From the NCBI GenBank assembly GCA_002050365.1, contig MWYZ01000022.1, positions 1-35,918 of the forward strand: 35,918 bases of DNA, written 5' to 3'. The notes beneath the pieces are model-generated. The model made no database searches, was not told where the DNA came from, and saw only the letters and a list, made by a program, of their open reading frames with translations. The DNA comes from Acidobacteria bacterium 28-1 (GTDB lineage: Bacteria > Acidobacteriota > Blastocatellia > Pyrinomonadales > Pyrinomonadaceae). Each line of letters starts with the position of its first letter. Positions within the stretch are counted from its first letter, which is position 1. Position numbers and translations under genes: made by a program. Below, in pieces: positions 1-8,609 of this stretch.

Positions 1-1
1 C

Positions 2-123
2 GGCGCGTTTAAAGGCGCGTATTCATTTCAGTCGCGTTTCGGCGACGACACGAAGGCGACGAATCCGGAAGAATTGATTGCCGCCGCGCACGCCGGCTGT
101 TACACAATGGCTTTGAGCGGAAA
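2..123 (+). pseudogene. OsmC-family peroxiredoxin, internal fragment
   Basis: The reading frame from base 2 encodes a piece of an OsmC/Ohr-type organic hydroperoxide reductase. The typical segment [19 protein letters not shown], containing the conserved cysteine, is plain at about 62-118. The 5' end lies outside the window. The family fold is lost after about base 120, where sequence in another frame begins to match a transposase. The gene is therefore truncated at its 3' side by a recombination or insertion event. The exact junction cannot be fixed to better than about 15 bases. Confidence 0.75.
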
Positions 124-543
124 TTTGAAACGCAAGCCTTACTTTGCACGAAAACCGCGACAAGTCCAAAGCAAATCGTGGACTGGTTTATCAAGCGGTG
201 GCAAGTGGAAGTCACCTTTGAAGAATCACGGCGGCATCTCGGAATTGAAACCCAAAGGCAATGGTCGGAGAAAGCGATCAATCGGACAACGCCGTGTTTA
301 TACGGAATGTTTTCGTTGATTACGATGGTCGCGCAAGAGTTATCGAAAGGCGGAAAATTAAAAATCAGAAGTGCCGTCTGGTATAAAAAAGAGTTAGCGA
401 CATTTTCAGATGCGATTGGTTGTGTGAGGCAGTATTTATGGGAAGAGAGGAGTTTTCAAACATCGCCAAATGAGGTGGAGATGATAAAAATACCTCGCTC
501 ATTAATGAAATGTTTGACAGAAACGCTCTGCTTTGTAACCTAA
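124..543 (+). pseudogene. DDE transposase, C-terminal fragment
   Basis: A reading frame entering near base 124 and ending at the stop at 541-543 encodes the C-terminal third of an IS4/IS701-like DDE transposase. Recognisable pieces are QALLCTK, then [14 protein letters not shown] with the catalytic-region glutamate, [17 protein letters not shown] and RTTPCL. There is no start codon matching a full enzyme, and the N-terminal catalytic aspartates are missing. It abuts the osmC fragment directly, so this is a deletion remnant of an insertion sequence rather than an active element. Confidence 0.7.
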
Positions 544-560
544 TTTGGATAAAGTCGAGC

Positions 561-758
561 TTAGAAGCTGTTTGAAAACTCTTTAGTTCCGTTAGGAACG
601 GCATATTTATAGCTTGAAATTTGTAAAAATTGTTTGAGTTCCGTCGGAACGGCATAAAAATATGCCGTTCCGACGGAACTCAAATCGTTTATTTTGACAA
701 TTTCTATAAATATCACGCTCCTATGGAGCTACGTTTGGAATTTCCAAACAGCTTCTAA
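561..758. mobile_element. MITE-like palindromic element
   Basis: The element is bounded by terminal inverted repeats TTAGAAGCTGTTTGAAAA (561-578) and TTTCCAAACAGCTTCTAA (741-758), which match at 17 of 18 positions. Inside is a perfect 24-bp-arm hairpin (633-656 and 661-684, loop AAAA) built on a GTTCCGTCGGAACGGCAT-type core. A second copy of that core lies at about 585-604, and nested arms lie at 602-611 and 704-713. There is no coding capacity. The structure fits a non-autonomous element that folds into a long hairpin. It sits just downstream of the transposase remnant. Confidence 0.6.
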
Positions 759-771
759 ACAAATTATCTAC

Positions 772-1266
772 TTATCTTAAAACTCGAAACTTTAATTTAT
801 TAATCTCAACTTTTGAGACAAAGAAAAAAATGCCCGTTCCGCTTTGAACGCGAGATTTGAAACGCCATTCTTTGTAGAGAACCGGTCCGTTTCCGCCGTT
901 TGCGCTTTCGTGAAGGTCGGCTTCGAAGTCAACCATCGAGATCGGTTTTAATAAATTCAACATTCCCGATTTGCCAGCTTCGTCTTTGATGTTAAATTTC
1001 CATAAATTGTTTTGAAACGAACCGGTCGAAGAATAATTATCACCGAGCGAGCTAATCCCTTTTATGTTGTCTGGATAGCCCGGCGTTGTAAATAAATTCG
1101 TCGCTCCGAGGTTGAGTTTTTTAGTTCGTCGAATTCAGGATTTGACGGCTTTCTAACGTTGATTGAATAAGTTCCGGCATCAGCGCAACAAGCGCAGGCG
1201 AGCGCACCGGACGGGAAAATCAAGACGGCTGCGGCAAAACTAAATAAAAAATAAACAAATTTTCAT
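772..1266 (-). pseudogene. Decayed secreted protein gene with two frameshifts
   Basis: Read on the minus strand, an ATG at 1266 opens MKICLFF. After a frame change in a T run it continues as a hydrophobic signal peptide ending in GALACACCADAGTYS. After a second frame change near 1107-1115 the frame runs on through LGATNLFTTPGYPDN, KGISSLGDNYSSTG and NGGNGPVLYKEWRF to a stop at 772. Three in-order pieces of one secreted protein are separated by small indels, so the gene is probably inactive unless the sequence has errors. I do not recognise the family. Confidence 0.55.
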
Positions 1267-1339
1267 AATGGATTTTCTCCGAGTTAAGTTCATTCTTCAG
1301 CGCAAGTGTGTTTTTACTTTGTGAATTTGTCAAAAGCAT

Positions 1340-2170
1340 CTACCTTTGACATTTTGGGCAAAAATATGTCGAGCGACCCGCTTGTTTTAATCTTTTGATT
1401 TCGGTTTTGCATTTCACGCACGGCTTTTTCTCTTGGTCGTAAACGCGCCAGCCGTTTGTGTAGCTGCCGCCGTAATAACTGCCGTCAATGTTTTCGGGAT
1501 TGACGTTCAAGGTTGAGCCGTGCGCGATTGATTCAGCCAGAACTTCGCGGATTTTCTCGAACAATAAATTCGCTTTTTTGGCGGAAACTTCACTGGCGGG
1601 CGTTTGCGGATTAACCCGCGCCAGAAACATCGCTTCTGACGCGTAAATGTTGCCGAGTCCGGTTACTTTCGTCTGGTCGAGCAGAAATTCTTTCAAACTT
1701 TTTTTCGACGTTTGCAGAATCTCGCGGAAATACTTTCGGTTGAATTCATCCGAAAAAGGCTCGGGCGCGAGTTTTTTAAGTTCTTTGGCTTCCAAGAGAT
1801 TTTCGGTTTCGACAATTTTCATCAAACCGAAGTGGCGTTGGTCTTGAAAGGCGAGCCGCACGTCGCCTGCAAAATAAAATACGGCGTGCGTGTATTTCGG
1901 GTTTTCACGCTCAAGCGGCAAAAGCATAAATCGTCCGCTCATTCGCAGATGAGTAATGAGAGTTTGCCCGTTGTCCAAATCAAACAAGATATGTTTGCCA
2001 CGCCGATGAACGTAATTTATTTTTGAACTCGATAATCTTTCGGCAAAATCCGTGACTGAGTTAAAAGGCGCGAGCCGTTCTCTCAGCAATTCCGCAACGA
2101 GGATTTTACGACCTTTTACAAGTTTATCTAAAGATTTAACGACGAGTTCGACTTCGGGAAGTTCAGGCAT
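1340..2170 (-). CDS. mutM: Formamidopyrimidine-DNA glycosylase
   Basis: This is a base excision repair enzyme that removes oxidised purines such as 8-oxoguanine and cleaves the AP site. The protein starts PELPEVE, giving the catalytic Pro2 and Glu3 after Met removal. The central helix-two-turn-helix region holds QTKVTGLGNIYASEAMF, and the C-terminus has a CxxC...CxxC zinc finger (CVKC ... CPKC). At 276 residues the length is normal and all key parts are present. It stands alone on the minus strand, and no operon partner is evident. Confidence 0.96.
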   Translation of the reverse strand: MPELPEVELVVKSLDKLVKGRKILVAELLRERLAPFNSVTDFAERLSSSKINYVHRRGKHILFDLDNGQTLITHLRMSGRFMLLPLERENPKYTHAVFYFAGDVRLAFQDQRHFGLMKIVETENLLEAKELKKLAPEPFSDEFNRKYFREILQTSKKSLKEFLLDQTKVTGLGNIYASEAMFLARVNPQTPASEVSAKKANLLFEKIREVLAESIAHGSTLNVNPENIDGSYYGGSYTNGWRVYDQEKKPCVKCKTEIKRLKQAGRSTYFCPKCQR

Positions 2171-2173
2171 TTC

Positions 2174-2280
2174 GATTTTGGATTTTGGATTTTAGATTAA
2201 CATAATAGCAAAAATTAATCATATATTGTTGAGCAATTTTCGGATTAACTTTTTACAATCCAAAATCCAAAATCTAAAAT
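2174..2280. repeat. Heptamer-based inverted repeats (ATTTTGG / CCAAAAT)
   Basis: Just upstream of mutM, copies of a 7-base unit related to ATTTTGG run from 2174 to 2198. The complementary unit CCAAAAT runs from about 2257 to 2280. The same unit recurs inside thiD. The two blocks could base-pair as a long hairpin over about 60 bases of A/T-rich spacer. Confidence 0.5.
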
Positions 2281-2288
2281 CGAAAATC

Positions 2289-2321
2289 AAAAGACCGCCG
2301 CGAATAAGCAGACGGTCTTTT
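2289..2321. terminator. Bidirectional intrinsic terminator
   Basis: The stem AAAAGACCG (2289-2297) pairs with CGGTCTTTT (2313-2321), with T or A runs at each side. It lies 67 bases past the stop of the CHRD/FG-GAP gene, which reads toward it on the minus strand. Confidence 0.6.
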
Positions 2322-2387
2322 TCAAATCAGACGACAATATACTCCGGCAATTAAAATCAGATCTTATTTGTCGCTCGCCATTTCAGG

Positions 2388-3761
2388 TTAAAAATTATTT
2401 ACAAGTATGCCCTCATCTTCGGGTTCTTCGGGCAACAAATCGCCTGTCATTCCAAATCTCACTGTTCGTTGTTGAGACGTATTATAGTTATTGGAACTTT
2501 GCAAGATAAACCAGACTAATTCTCCGCCGATGTTGCGGCGCGCCACAAAATCGGTTTTGCCGTCGCCGTCATAATCGCCAAAAAGGGCGGCATCGGTATC
2601 AAGTCCCCATTGGAAAATTAACGCCTGATTGTCAGAGCTGCGCAAAATATAGTAAGTTACCGGATCGCCTTGCACCTGCGCTGCGTTAGGATCACGTCGG
2701 ACGAGATGGTCTTGTCTTCCGTCGCCGTCAACATCAATTTGTGCGAAAGGGAAAACAAAGTCTCCTGCGGGTGCGGGCGTTCCGCCCCAATTAACTATTT
2801 GCACCGTGTTGTCGGAACTGCGACGGGTGAACCAACCAATTCCATTGGGAGTGCCACGGGTTATCGTTAAATCGGATTTGCCGTCTTTGTCGAAGTCGCC
2901 AACATACCCAAGATCGTTCAAAGCTCCGAACAACTCGACTCGTTGTTGGTTGTTTGAACTTTGGATAATATACCAAACTCCCGTGCTGCGGCGGAAAACG
3001 GCAACGTCCGTTTTTCCGTCGCCATCGTAATCAGCTGGCAGTAATTGGTCGCCCAATGTTGTCGTATTGCCCCACAGAACATCGCGCGATGTGTTGGTCG
3101 CAGTTTGCAAAATACGCCAAAGAATGTCGCCGGTGGTAAAAAGCAAAAAATCGCCTCTGCCGTCGCCGTCATAGTCGTCGCTTGCCGAATTTAACGTATT
3201 TGCGCCGCCGAAGAAATTAGTGGCTACACTATTATTAACGCTAAATAAAGTGTAGAAACCAGTGGCAGCGCCGCGGCGCACTCTCAGATCGGTGCGTCCA
3301 TCGCCATCAAAGTCAAACGGGGTGCTGACAATTTTGACCTGCCCGCGAATTTCGCCGCCGGGAAAGTTTGTGCTGAGGATGTTGCAATACAATCTTTTCG
3401 CCCGCAAATCAGCGACATCCGCGGCGGTTACGGGGAACGTGAATGGACCGAGTGTGCCGCTCGTCCCGCTGACTCCTGTAAAAGAGAAGCGCACCGGACC
3501 ATTGACACCGACCGGTCCCATGTTGTGAATATGTCCGGCATTTGCCGGCGACAATAAACCCCTGAAAGTAGCGTTGACCGTTATTTGTGTTTCGGTCGAG
3601 TTAAGCGTTACGGTGCAAACGCCGTTACCGGTTGAATTGACTGGCGGAACTTCTTGAATACCGTTCAAGTGTCCAACAAATTTTTGCTGTGCGAGAGCAG
3701 TCGCCGAAAATATCATAAGCGACACCGATGCGATTAAAAGCAGGAACATTTTTCTTTGCAT
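2388..3761 (-). CDS. Secreted CHRD and FG-GAP/VCBS repeat protein
   Basis: An N-terminal signal peptide (residues 1-24, ending ATALAQQ) is followed by a CHRD-like domain at about 25-145, marked by LNGIQEVPPV, AGHIHN and FPGGEIRGQV. At least six FG-GAP/VCBS-type calcium-binding repeats follow, each with a DxDGDGxxD core (for example FDFDGDGRTDL and GDYDGDGKTDF). These presumably build a beta-propeller outside the cytoplasm. The start is supported by AGGAGG a few bases upstream of ATG. This is a common secreted architecture in Acidobacteriota. The ligand or role is unknown, and no neighbour suggests one. Confidence 0.85.
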   Translation of the reverse strand: MQRKMFLLLIASVSLMIFSATALAQQKFVGHLNGIQEVPPVNSTGNGVCTVTLNSTETQITVNATFRGLLSPANAGHIHNMGPVGVNGPVRFSFTGVSGTSGTLGPFTFPVTAADVADLRAKRLYCNILSTNFPGGEIRGQVKIVSTPFDFDGDGRTDLRVRRGAATGFYTLFSVNNSVATNFFGGANTLNSASDDYDGDGRGDFLLFTTGDILWRILQTATNTSRDVLWGNTTTLGDQLLPADYDGDGKTDVAVFRRSTGVWYIIQSSNNQQRVELFGALNDLGYVGDFDKDGKSDLTITRGTPNGIGWFTRRSSDNTVQIVNWGGTPAPAGDFVFPFAQIDVDGDGRQDHLVRRDPNAAQVQGDPVTYYILRSSDNQALIFQWGLDTDAALFGDYDGDGKTDFVARRNIGGELVWFILQSSNNYNTSQQRTVRFGMTGDLLPEEPEDEGILVNNF

Positions 3762-4062
3762 TTCGATAATCCTCCTCAGATTATTTGAAAAATTAAATTT
3801 TGATTAATTTGGGACGGAACTGAAACGACCGTATTTAAACCAGGAAGAAAGTCTTTCAGGATTTATTTTACTGAAAAATCGTTTGCCTGAATTTTAGAGA
3901 CTTTAACTTTTATTGTCAATCTTTTGGAGAAATTTTATAAAGCAGAAGCCTGCGCTTCACCAAAGATGGAGCAATTTCTCCGCAATCTGAATCCGCCCTT
4001 GCTGACGCGCAGGCTTCTGCTTCTGGATTTATTGACAGCGTTCTCCGATTTCGTAAGGGACG
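3762..4062. other. Intergenic region between two minus-strand genes
   Basis: About 300 bases without a gene. The part next to the CHRD gene (3762-3930) is A/T-rich and should hold its promoter, but I cannot fix boxes. The rest holds the inverted repeat listed separately. A short open frame on the plus strand from 3924 overlaps the pyrophosphorylase antisense and is not credible. Confidence 0.5.
3940..4022. repeat. Long inverted repeat past the pyrophosphorylase gene
   Basis: AAGCAGAAGCCTGCGC (3940-3955) is perfectly complementary to GCGCAGGCTTCTGCTT (4007-4022), leaving a 51-base spacer that has its own smaller palindrome around GGAGCAATTTCTCC. It lies about 40 bases beyond the stop of the pyrophosphorylase. 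It could act as a 3' hairpin, or be a small repeated palindromic element. Confidence 0.6.
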
Positions 4063-5103
4063 TTAAACTTTTGTGTAATCGGTCAGTGAAGTTTTATCGC
4101 CGAGAACCGCGCCGCTCCCAACCGAAACATTTCTGCCGATGTGACAACTGCGACCGACAATCGCGTTTTGAACCGTCGCGGCGTTTGAAATCCGCGTGTG
4201 CGCCCAAATCACCGAATTCTCAACGACGGCTTTTTCTTCGACGTGAACGCCCGTGCCGATAACCGAATTAATAATTTTTGCATTCGGTTTGATAATACAG
4301 TCTTCGCCGACAAATGAAGTTTTATCAACAATTGCCGCCGTCGCAATGTCAGCTTCGGCTGATTTTTTTATTTTGAAGGCTTTAATCTGTCCGCTCAAAA
4401 AATCGTGGTGCGCCTGCAGATAACTTGCCGGCGTTCCGATGTCGCGCCAATAATTTCCGCTCATTACGAAAGCGTAAAATTCTCTTTTTCGTTTCAAGAG
4501 TTCGGGAAAAACATTGTATTCAAACGATGTATTTTCGCCTTTGGGAATCAAATCTAAAACGCTCGGCTCTAGAATATAGATGCCTGCATTGATGTTTTTG
4601 GTCTTCAAATCGGCAAGTTCTTCGGCGTTTGGTTTTTCCAAAAAACGCAAAACTTTTCCGTCTGATTCTGTTTCAACCAAACCGTAATCCGAGGGATTTT
4701 CAACCGCCGACAAAACAATTGTCGCTTCCGCGCCTTTTTGCTGATGAAAACCGATGACTTTGAAAACGTCCAAATCAGTCAGAATATCGCCGTTAAAAAC
4801 AATTGTCGTTTCACGAATCTCATCTGCCGCGAATTTATACGCGCCGCCTGTTCCCATCGGAGATGGCTCGGTTACATAGCGCAAATTTACGCCGTGTTCC
4901 TTACCGTCGCCCAAAAGCTGCTCGATTTTATCGGGTTGGTAATTAAGCGAAAGCATGATGTCTTTGACACCTGCCTGCCGCAAAATATCAATTTGATAAA
5001 GTAAAAACGGACGATTAAGAACAGGAACGATTGGCTTCGGCGTGTAAACCGTCAGCGGGCGGAGGCGCGTCCCCTTTCCGCCGGCTAGAATTAGTGCCTG
5101 CAT
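4063..5103 (-). CDS. Sugar-phosphate nucleotidyltransferase
   Basis: This makes an NDP-sugar from a sugar 1-phosphate and an NTP. The N-terminal half carries the signature LILAGGKGTRLRPLT with PKP following, the GTGGA substrate loop (about 84-88) and the metal-binding GD of FNGDILTD. The second half (about 240-346) has left-handed beta-helix hexapeptide repeats, for example SFVGEDCIIKPNAKI. This is the layout of mannose-1-phosphate guanylyltransferase-like or glucose-1-phosphate thymidylyl/uridylyltransferase-like proteins. The substrate cannot be assigned from the sequence. Cytoplasmic; 346 residues; ATG start at the classical MQALILAGG. Confidence 0.9.
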   Translation of the reverse strand: MQALILAGGKGTRLRPLTVYTPKPIVPVLNRPFLLYQIDILRQAGVKDIMLSLNYQPDKIEQLLGDGKEHGVNLRYVTEPSPMGTGGAYKFAADEIRETTIVFNGDILTDLDVFKVIGFHQQKGAEATIVLSAVENPSDYGLVETESDGKVLRFLEKPNAEELADLKTKNINAGIYILEPSVLDLIPKGENTSFEYNVFPELLKRKREFYAFVMSGNYWRDIGTPASYLQAHHDFLSGQIKAFKIKKSAEADIATAAIVDKTSFVGEDCIIKPNAKIINSVIGTGVHVEEKAVVENSVIWAHTRISNAATVQNAIVGRSCHIGRNVSVGSGAVLGDKTSLTDYTKV

Positions 5104-5297
5104 AAATAATAATTAAAAAACTAATTCAAGACTAAAAAAATCATTGCCAAAAATCAAAGTAAAGAAGCGAAAAGGTAAAGCGCAAAAATAATTTGGCTTA
5201 TGGGAAAAAGACGCATTAAATAAACTTCTTTAGCTTAAACGTTTCAAAATAAATTATACTCTTATTTTGTCCGATTCAGGCATCAAACGCGAAGAAA

Positions 5298-6740
5298 ATG
5301 TTCAAGCAATTTTTCATATTATTTCTTTTAATCTTTTTCAACGTTGTCACGCAAAGCCAGACTTTGCCGAAACCCGAACGCGAGTTCCGCGCGGTTTGGA
5401 TAGCAACGGTTGATAACATTGATTTTCCGACGAAAAAAACGCTTTCAGTCGAGCAGCAAAAAGCGGAACTCCTGCAAAATCTGGAACTCGCCAAATCGTT
5501 GAAATTAAACGCCGTCGTTTTTCAGGTTCGCCCGCAGTGCGACGCGCTTTACAAATCGGACATCGAGCCGTGGTCGGAGTTTCTGACGGGCGAAATGGGC
5601 AAAGCGCAATCGTTTGACCCGCTCGAATTTATTATTGCCGAAGCACACAAACGCGGAATTCTGATTCACGCCTGGTTTAACCCGTATCGCGCGCTTCATC
5701 CGGCGGCAAAAATAGTGTCGGAAAATCACATTTCAAAGCGCCGTCCCGAATTGGTCAGAAAATATGGAAAATATTTGTGGCTTGATCCCAGCGACAGGGA
5801 AGTTCAGGATTACAGTTTGAGCGTGGTCGCTGATGTCGTGAAAAGATACGACATAGACGGCGTTCACTTTGACGATTACTTTTATCCTTATGCGGAAAAA
5901 GATGCAAGCGGCGCGAAAATCGAATTTCCCGACGACTCCAACTGGCAAAAGTACGAAACTTCGGGTGGGAAATTAAAGCGCGACGATTGGCGCAGAAAGA
6001 ACATCAACGATTTTATCGAATCGGTCGGGCGCGAAATCAAACGCTTAAAACCGGAAGTTCTCTACGGAATATCGCCGTTCGGTATCTGGCAGCCGTTCCC
6101 CGAAAAGGAAATTGCCGGGCTTAATGCTTACGCCGAACTTTACGCTGACTCGCGGAAATGGTTGCGCGACGGAACCATTGATTACCTAGCGCCGCAGCTT
6201 TATTGGGAAACGGCGCGGAAAGGGCAATCTTTTCCCGTTTTGCTCAATTGGTGGAAATCGCAGAACGCGAAAAACCGCCACATCTGGGCGGGAATCGCAC
6301 CTTATCGCATCGGCTCGAACGCAAATTTCACCGCCGAAGAAATTGCCAATCAAATAAAATTAACAAAAAATTCGACGCAAACGCTTGGCGCCATTCATTT
6401 CAGTTTCAAATCTTTGCGAAACGATTTGGGCGGAATTCAAAAAGTTTTGGGCGAAAAAGTTTACGCGAAAGACGCATTAATTCCGCAATCCGATTGGATA
6501 AAAACCGCAAAACTGTTTGCGCCGAAAGTTAAAATAACGCGCGACGAAAAATTCGTTCGCGCGACTTGGACGGAGCGAGGCGCGAGAAAGGCATTTTGGT
6601 TCGTCGTTTACGCAAAAGATAAAAACGGCTGGAGCTATTCGGTTTTGCCAGCAGCGGAAAAATCAATCGCGCTTTCGGCTGACAGAAAAATTGAGAAGAT
6701 TATTGTAGCCAGCGTTGACAGATTAGGAAATGAATCTTAG
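5298..6740 (+). CDS. GHL10-type glycoside hydrolase-like secreted protein
   Basis: A signal peptide (about 1-21, hydrophobic FFILFLLIFFNVV) precedes a TIM-barrel domain of the glycosyl hydrolase-like 10 (DUF187, YngK) family. The family hallmarks are FRAVWIATVDNIDFP near residue 30, NAVVFQVRPQCDALY, then HAWFNPYRALHP, DIDGVHFDDYFYPY and DYLAPQLYWE. The acidic pair in HFDDYF is the likely active-site region. The last 90 residues form a beta-rich tail. The probable role is cleavage of a cell-envelope or exopolysaccharide substrate; the actual substrate is unknown. It stands alone, with about 190 A/T-rich bases upstream. Confidence 0.88.
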   Translation: MFKQFFILFLLIFFNVVTQSQTLPKPEREFRAVWIATVDNIDFPTKKTLSVEQQKAELLQNLELAKSLKLNAVVFQVRPQCDALYKSDIEPWSEFLTGEMGKAQSFDPLEFIIAEAHKRGILIHAWFNPYRALHPAAKIVSENHISKRRPELVRKYGKYLWLDPSDREVQDYSLSVVADVVKRYDIDGVHFDDYFYPYAEKDASGAKIEFPDDSNWQKYETSGGKLKRDDWRRKNINDFIESVGREIKRLKPEVLYGISPFGIWQPFPEKEIAGLNAYAELYADSRKWLRDGTIDYLAPQLYWETARKGQSFPVLLNWWKSQNAKNRHIWAGIAPYRIGSNANFTAEEIANQIKLTKNSTQTLGAIHFSFKSLRNDLGGIQKVLGEKVYAKDALIPQSDWIKTAKLFAPKVKITRDEKFVRATWTERGARKAFWFVVYAKDKNGWSYSVLPAAEKSIALSADRKIEKIIVASVDRLGNES

Positions 6741-6933
6741 TTTTTTGAATTCAAAATTAAATAAATTTACTCATTAATCAGCAAGGCTATTTTTTGTCGG
6801 CTGAGCGTCAGCAATAGAAAAGCAAAAGTGCGGTTTTATCAAAAGACATGCTGTAGGTGTGGATTATTGGCAGGTGATTTCAAATATGACGATATAATAA
6901 CCTTATTTATTATAAATTTTAAGGGACACCAGA

Positions 6934-7368
6934 ATGAAACTCTATCTCACACTTTTAGTAATTTTAGTTTTCACGTCCTGTTCTCAAAATCCGCCAGCTA
7001 ATAAACCTGCGGTCGTGGATAATGCGAAAATCGAAAAAAATAAACAGACTGCCCTTTTAAATGAAGTTTCCGAATTAACCAGAGCCGTCCAGAGACTTGA
7101 GAGACAAGGCAGAGATATGAATTCTTACCGGTTAGCATCCGGCGCGGAAAGTCAGCGGACGTGTAATGTTCTGATGGAAGACCGGCAGCGCGAAGTAAAT
7201 GATTTGGAGGCTAAGATAAAGAATCTTCCCGACACCTACAGCATTCGGCTGACACCAATCATTCCCGATTTGAACGAGTGCGTGTCCTGCTCGAAAAAGG
7301 CGATGAGTAGCTGTGTTAAAACTAGGGCTACGATAAATGGGCTGATAAAGGAATTGTATCCGCAATAA
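6934..7368 (+). CDS. Small putative lipoprotein
   Basis: The start MKLYLTLLVILVFTSCSQ is a lipoprotein signal with a lipobox cysteine at residue 16. The mature part is helical and charged (about 30-75). It ends with a segment containing three more cysteines around CVSCSKKAMSSC. The start follows AAGGGACACCAGA. I do not recognise the family. Neighbours give no functional clue. Confidence 0.7.
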   Translation: MKLYLTLLVILVFTSCSQNPPANKPAVVDNAKIEKNKQTALLNEVSELTRAVQRLERQGRDMNSYRLASGAESQRTCNVLMEDRQREVNDLEAKIKNLPDTYSIRLTPIIPDLNECVSCSKKAMSSCVKTRATINGLIKELYPQ

Positions 7369-7641
7369 TGCCGACGGTGAAGATAAGTAAAAATAAATTA
7401 TGAAACTTAACTGTTCCTTCGTTTGATATTCTTTACTTGTCTTCTCTTTTTTTCAGTTTCGGCACAGCAAGCTATTTCCGCCGATGTTGACGCGCCGAAA
7501 CTGATATAAGATTTGTACCGAATGTGTGCCAAGTGTCAGACTTAACAAAACGCAATGAACTTACTATAATCTAATATCGTGGTGAATTCTTAGTAAATCA
7601 AAGTTAAAGAAACTCAGCTAAACCGGTGAAAGCTGTTATTT
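7369..7641. other. Intergenic region with a possible decayed signal-peptide gene
   Basis: An ATG at 7399 opens MKLNCSFV and then meets a stop. In a neighbouring frame the DNA reads on as a hydrophobic stretch ending in SVSAQQAISADVDAPKLI before stopping near 7509. This looks like the frameshifted start of a lost secreted protein. The rest of the gap shows nothing I can identify. Confidence 0.3.
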
Positions 7642-7953
7642 ATGGTTGCAAAACTGACCGTTATTTTTTTTATTATTTTGTGTCTGCTTTTAGGGCTTTA
7701 TTTGACGCTTCTGCCGTGGATGAGTTTCGGGGTTATCGGCGATTGGGGCGATAATTATTTACTGGCGGTTGTTTCAGAAAAGACAAATTTGCCCATTTTG
7801 CGTAAAACGGTTGCTTCAGGGTGGATTCGCGGCGCGGTAACGGGTTTGGGAATTTTAAATCTCTTTCTCGCGTTTTGGGAAATGGCGCATTTCAGCCAGA
7901 GTGTCGCAATGCTTGAAGGGAAAGAAGCTGCGAAAGTGAAAAGTGAAAAGTGA
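7642..7953 (+). CDS. Small two-helix membrane protein
   Basis: A 103-residue protein with one membrane helix at about 5-26 (VIFFIILCLLLGLYLTLLPW) and another at about 67-85 (GAVTGLGILNLFLAFW), joined by a short polar loop. I do not recognise a characterised family. Its last codons (KVKSEK) come from a heptanucleotide repeat that runs into the thiE start. The stop at 7951-7953 is three bases before the GTG of thiE, so the two genes are probably co-transcribed. Confidence 0.65.
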   Translation: MVAKLTVIFFIILCLLLGLYLTLLPWMSFGVIGDWGDNYLLAVVSEKTNLPILRKTVASGWIRGAVTGLGILNLFLAFWEMAHFSQSVAMLEGKEAAKVKSEK

Positions 7954-7962
7954 AAAGTGAAA
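7935..7962 (+). repeat. Heptanucleotide tandem repeat (AGTGAAA)x4
   Basis: Four exact copies of AGTGAAA span the stop codon of the membrane protein gene (7951-7953) and the GTG start of thiE (7957-7959). Loss or gain of one unit would change the frame of the upstream C-terminus and the spacing to thiE. Confidence 0.85.
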
Positions 7963-8595
7963 AATTTTGTTTCGTTCAATAAGTCGCAAATTTATTTAAT
8001 TACTGACGGCACAACAACTGCCGAAGACTTCGCCGAAAAAAAGCTGCAAATCCTTAGACTTATCAAAAACGCCGTTGAGGCAAAAATCTCTTTAATCCAA
8101 ATTCGTGAAAAGCGGTTGGCGGCGCGATTGGTTTTTGAAATCGTTTCAGAAGCCGCAAATTTCACGCGCCGCACCGACACAAAAATCTTGGTCAACGACC
8201 GCGCCGACATCGCACTGGCGGCAAACGCGGACGGCGTTCATTTAACTCGAACCTCGCTTTCCGCCGCAACAATCCGTCGCTCATTTCCGCGAGATTTTGT
8301 CATCGGTGTTTCCGCGCACACCATCGAAAAAGCCGAAATTGCCAAACGGCACGGCGCAAATTTCGTAACCTTCAGCCCGATTTTTTCGTCGCCCGGTAAA
8401 AGCGAACCGCAAGGCATTGAAAAATTTAAGGAAGTTTGCGAGCGTCTAAAACCGTTTCCCGTCGTCGCGCTCGGCGGCATTGACGAAACGAATTTTGCGG
8501 AAGTTTTGGAAGCGGGCGCGAGCGGTTTAGCCGCGATAAGATTTTTGAACAAAGAAAAAAATCTAAAAAAAATAGCCGCAGATTTATGCAGATAG
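7957..8595 (+). CDS. thiE: Thiamine phosphate synthase
   Basis: It joins HMP pyrophosphate and the thiazole phosphate to give thiamine phosphate. Family features are IYLITD near the start, ISLIQIREKRL, the ILVNDRADIALAANADGVHL block, GVSAHTIEKAEIAKRHGANFVTFSPIF and VVALGGIDE. The usual PT-T-K substrate loop is here FSPIFSSPGK, a variant seen in some family members. At 212 residues the size is normal. The GTG start lies in a heptamer repeat and no Shine-Dalgarno is clear, so translation may depend on coupling to the upstream gene. thiD follows immediately. Confidence 0.93.
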   Translation: MKNFVSFNKSQIYLITDGTTTAEDFAEKKLQILRLIKNAVEAKISLIQIREKRLAARLVFEIVSEAANFTRRTDTKILVNDRADIALAANADGVHLTRTSLSAATIRRSFPRDFVIGVSAHTIEKAEIAKRHGANFVTFSPIFSSPGKSEPQGIEKFKEVCERLKPFPVVALGGIDETNFAEVLEAGASGLAAIRFLNKEKNLKKIAADLCR

Positions 8596-8609
8596 AGGCG
8601 CATATAGAT

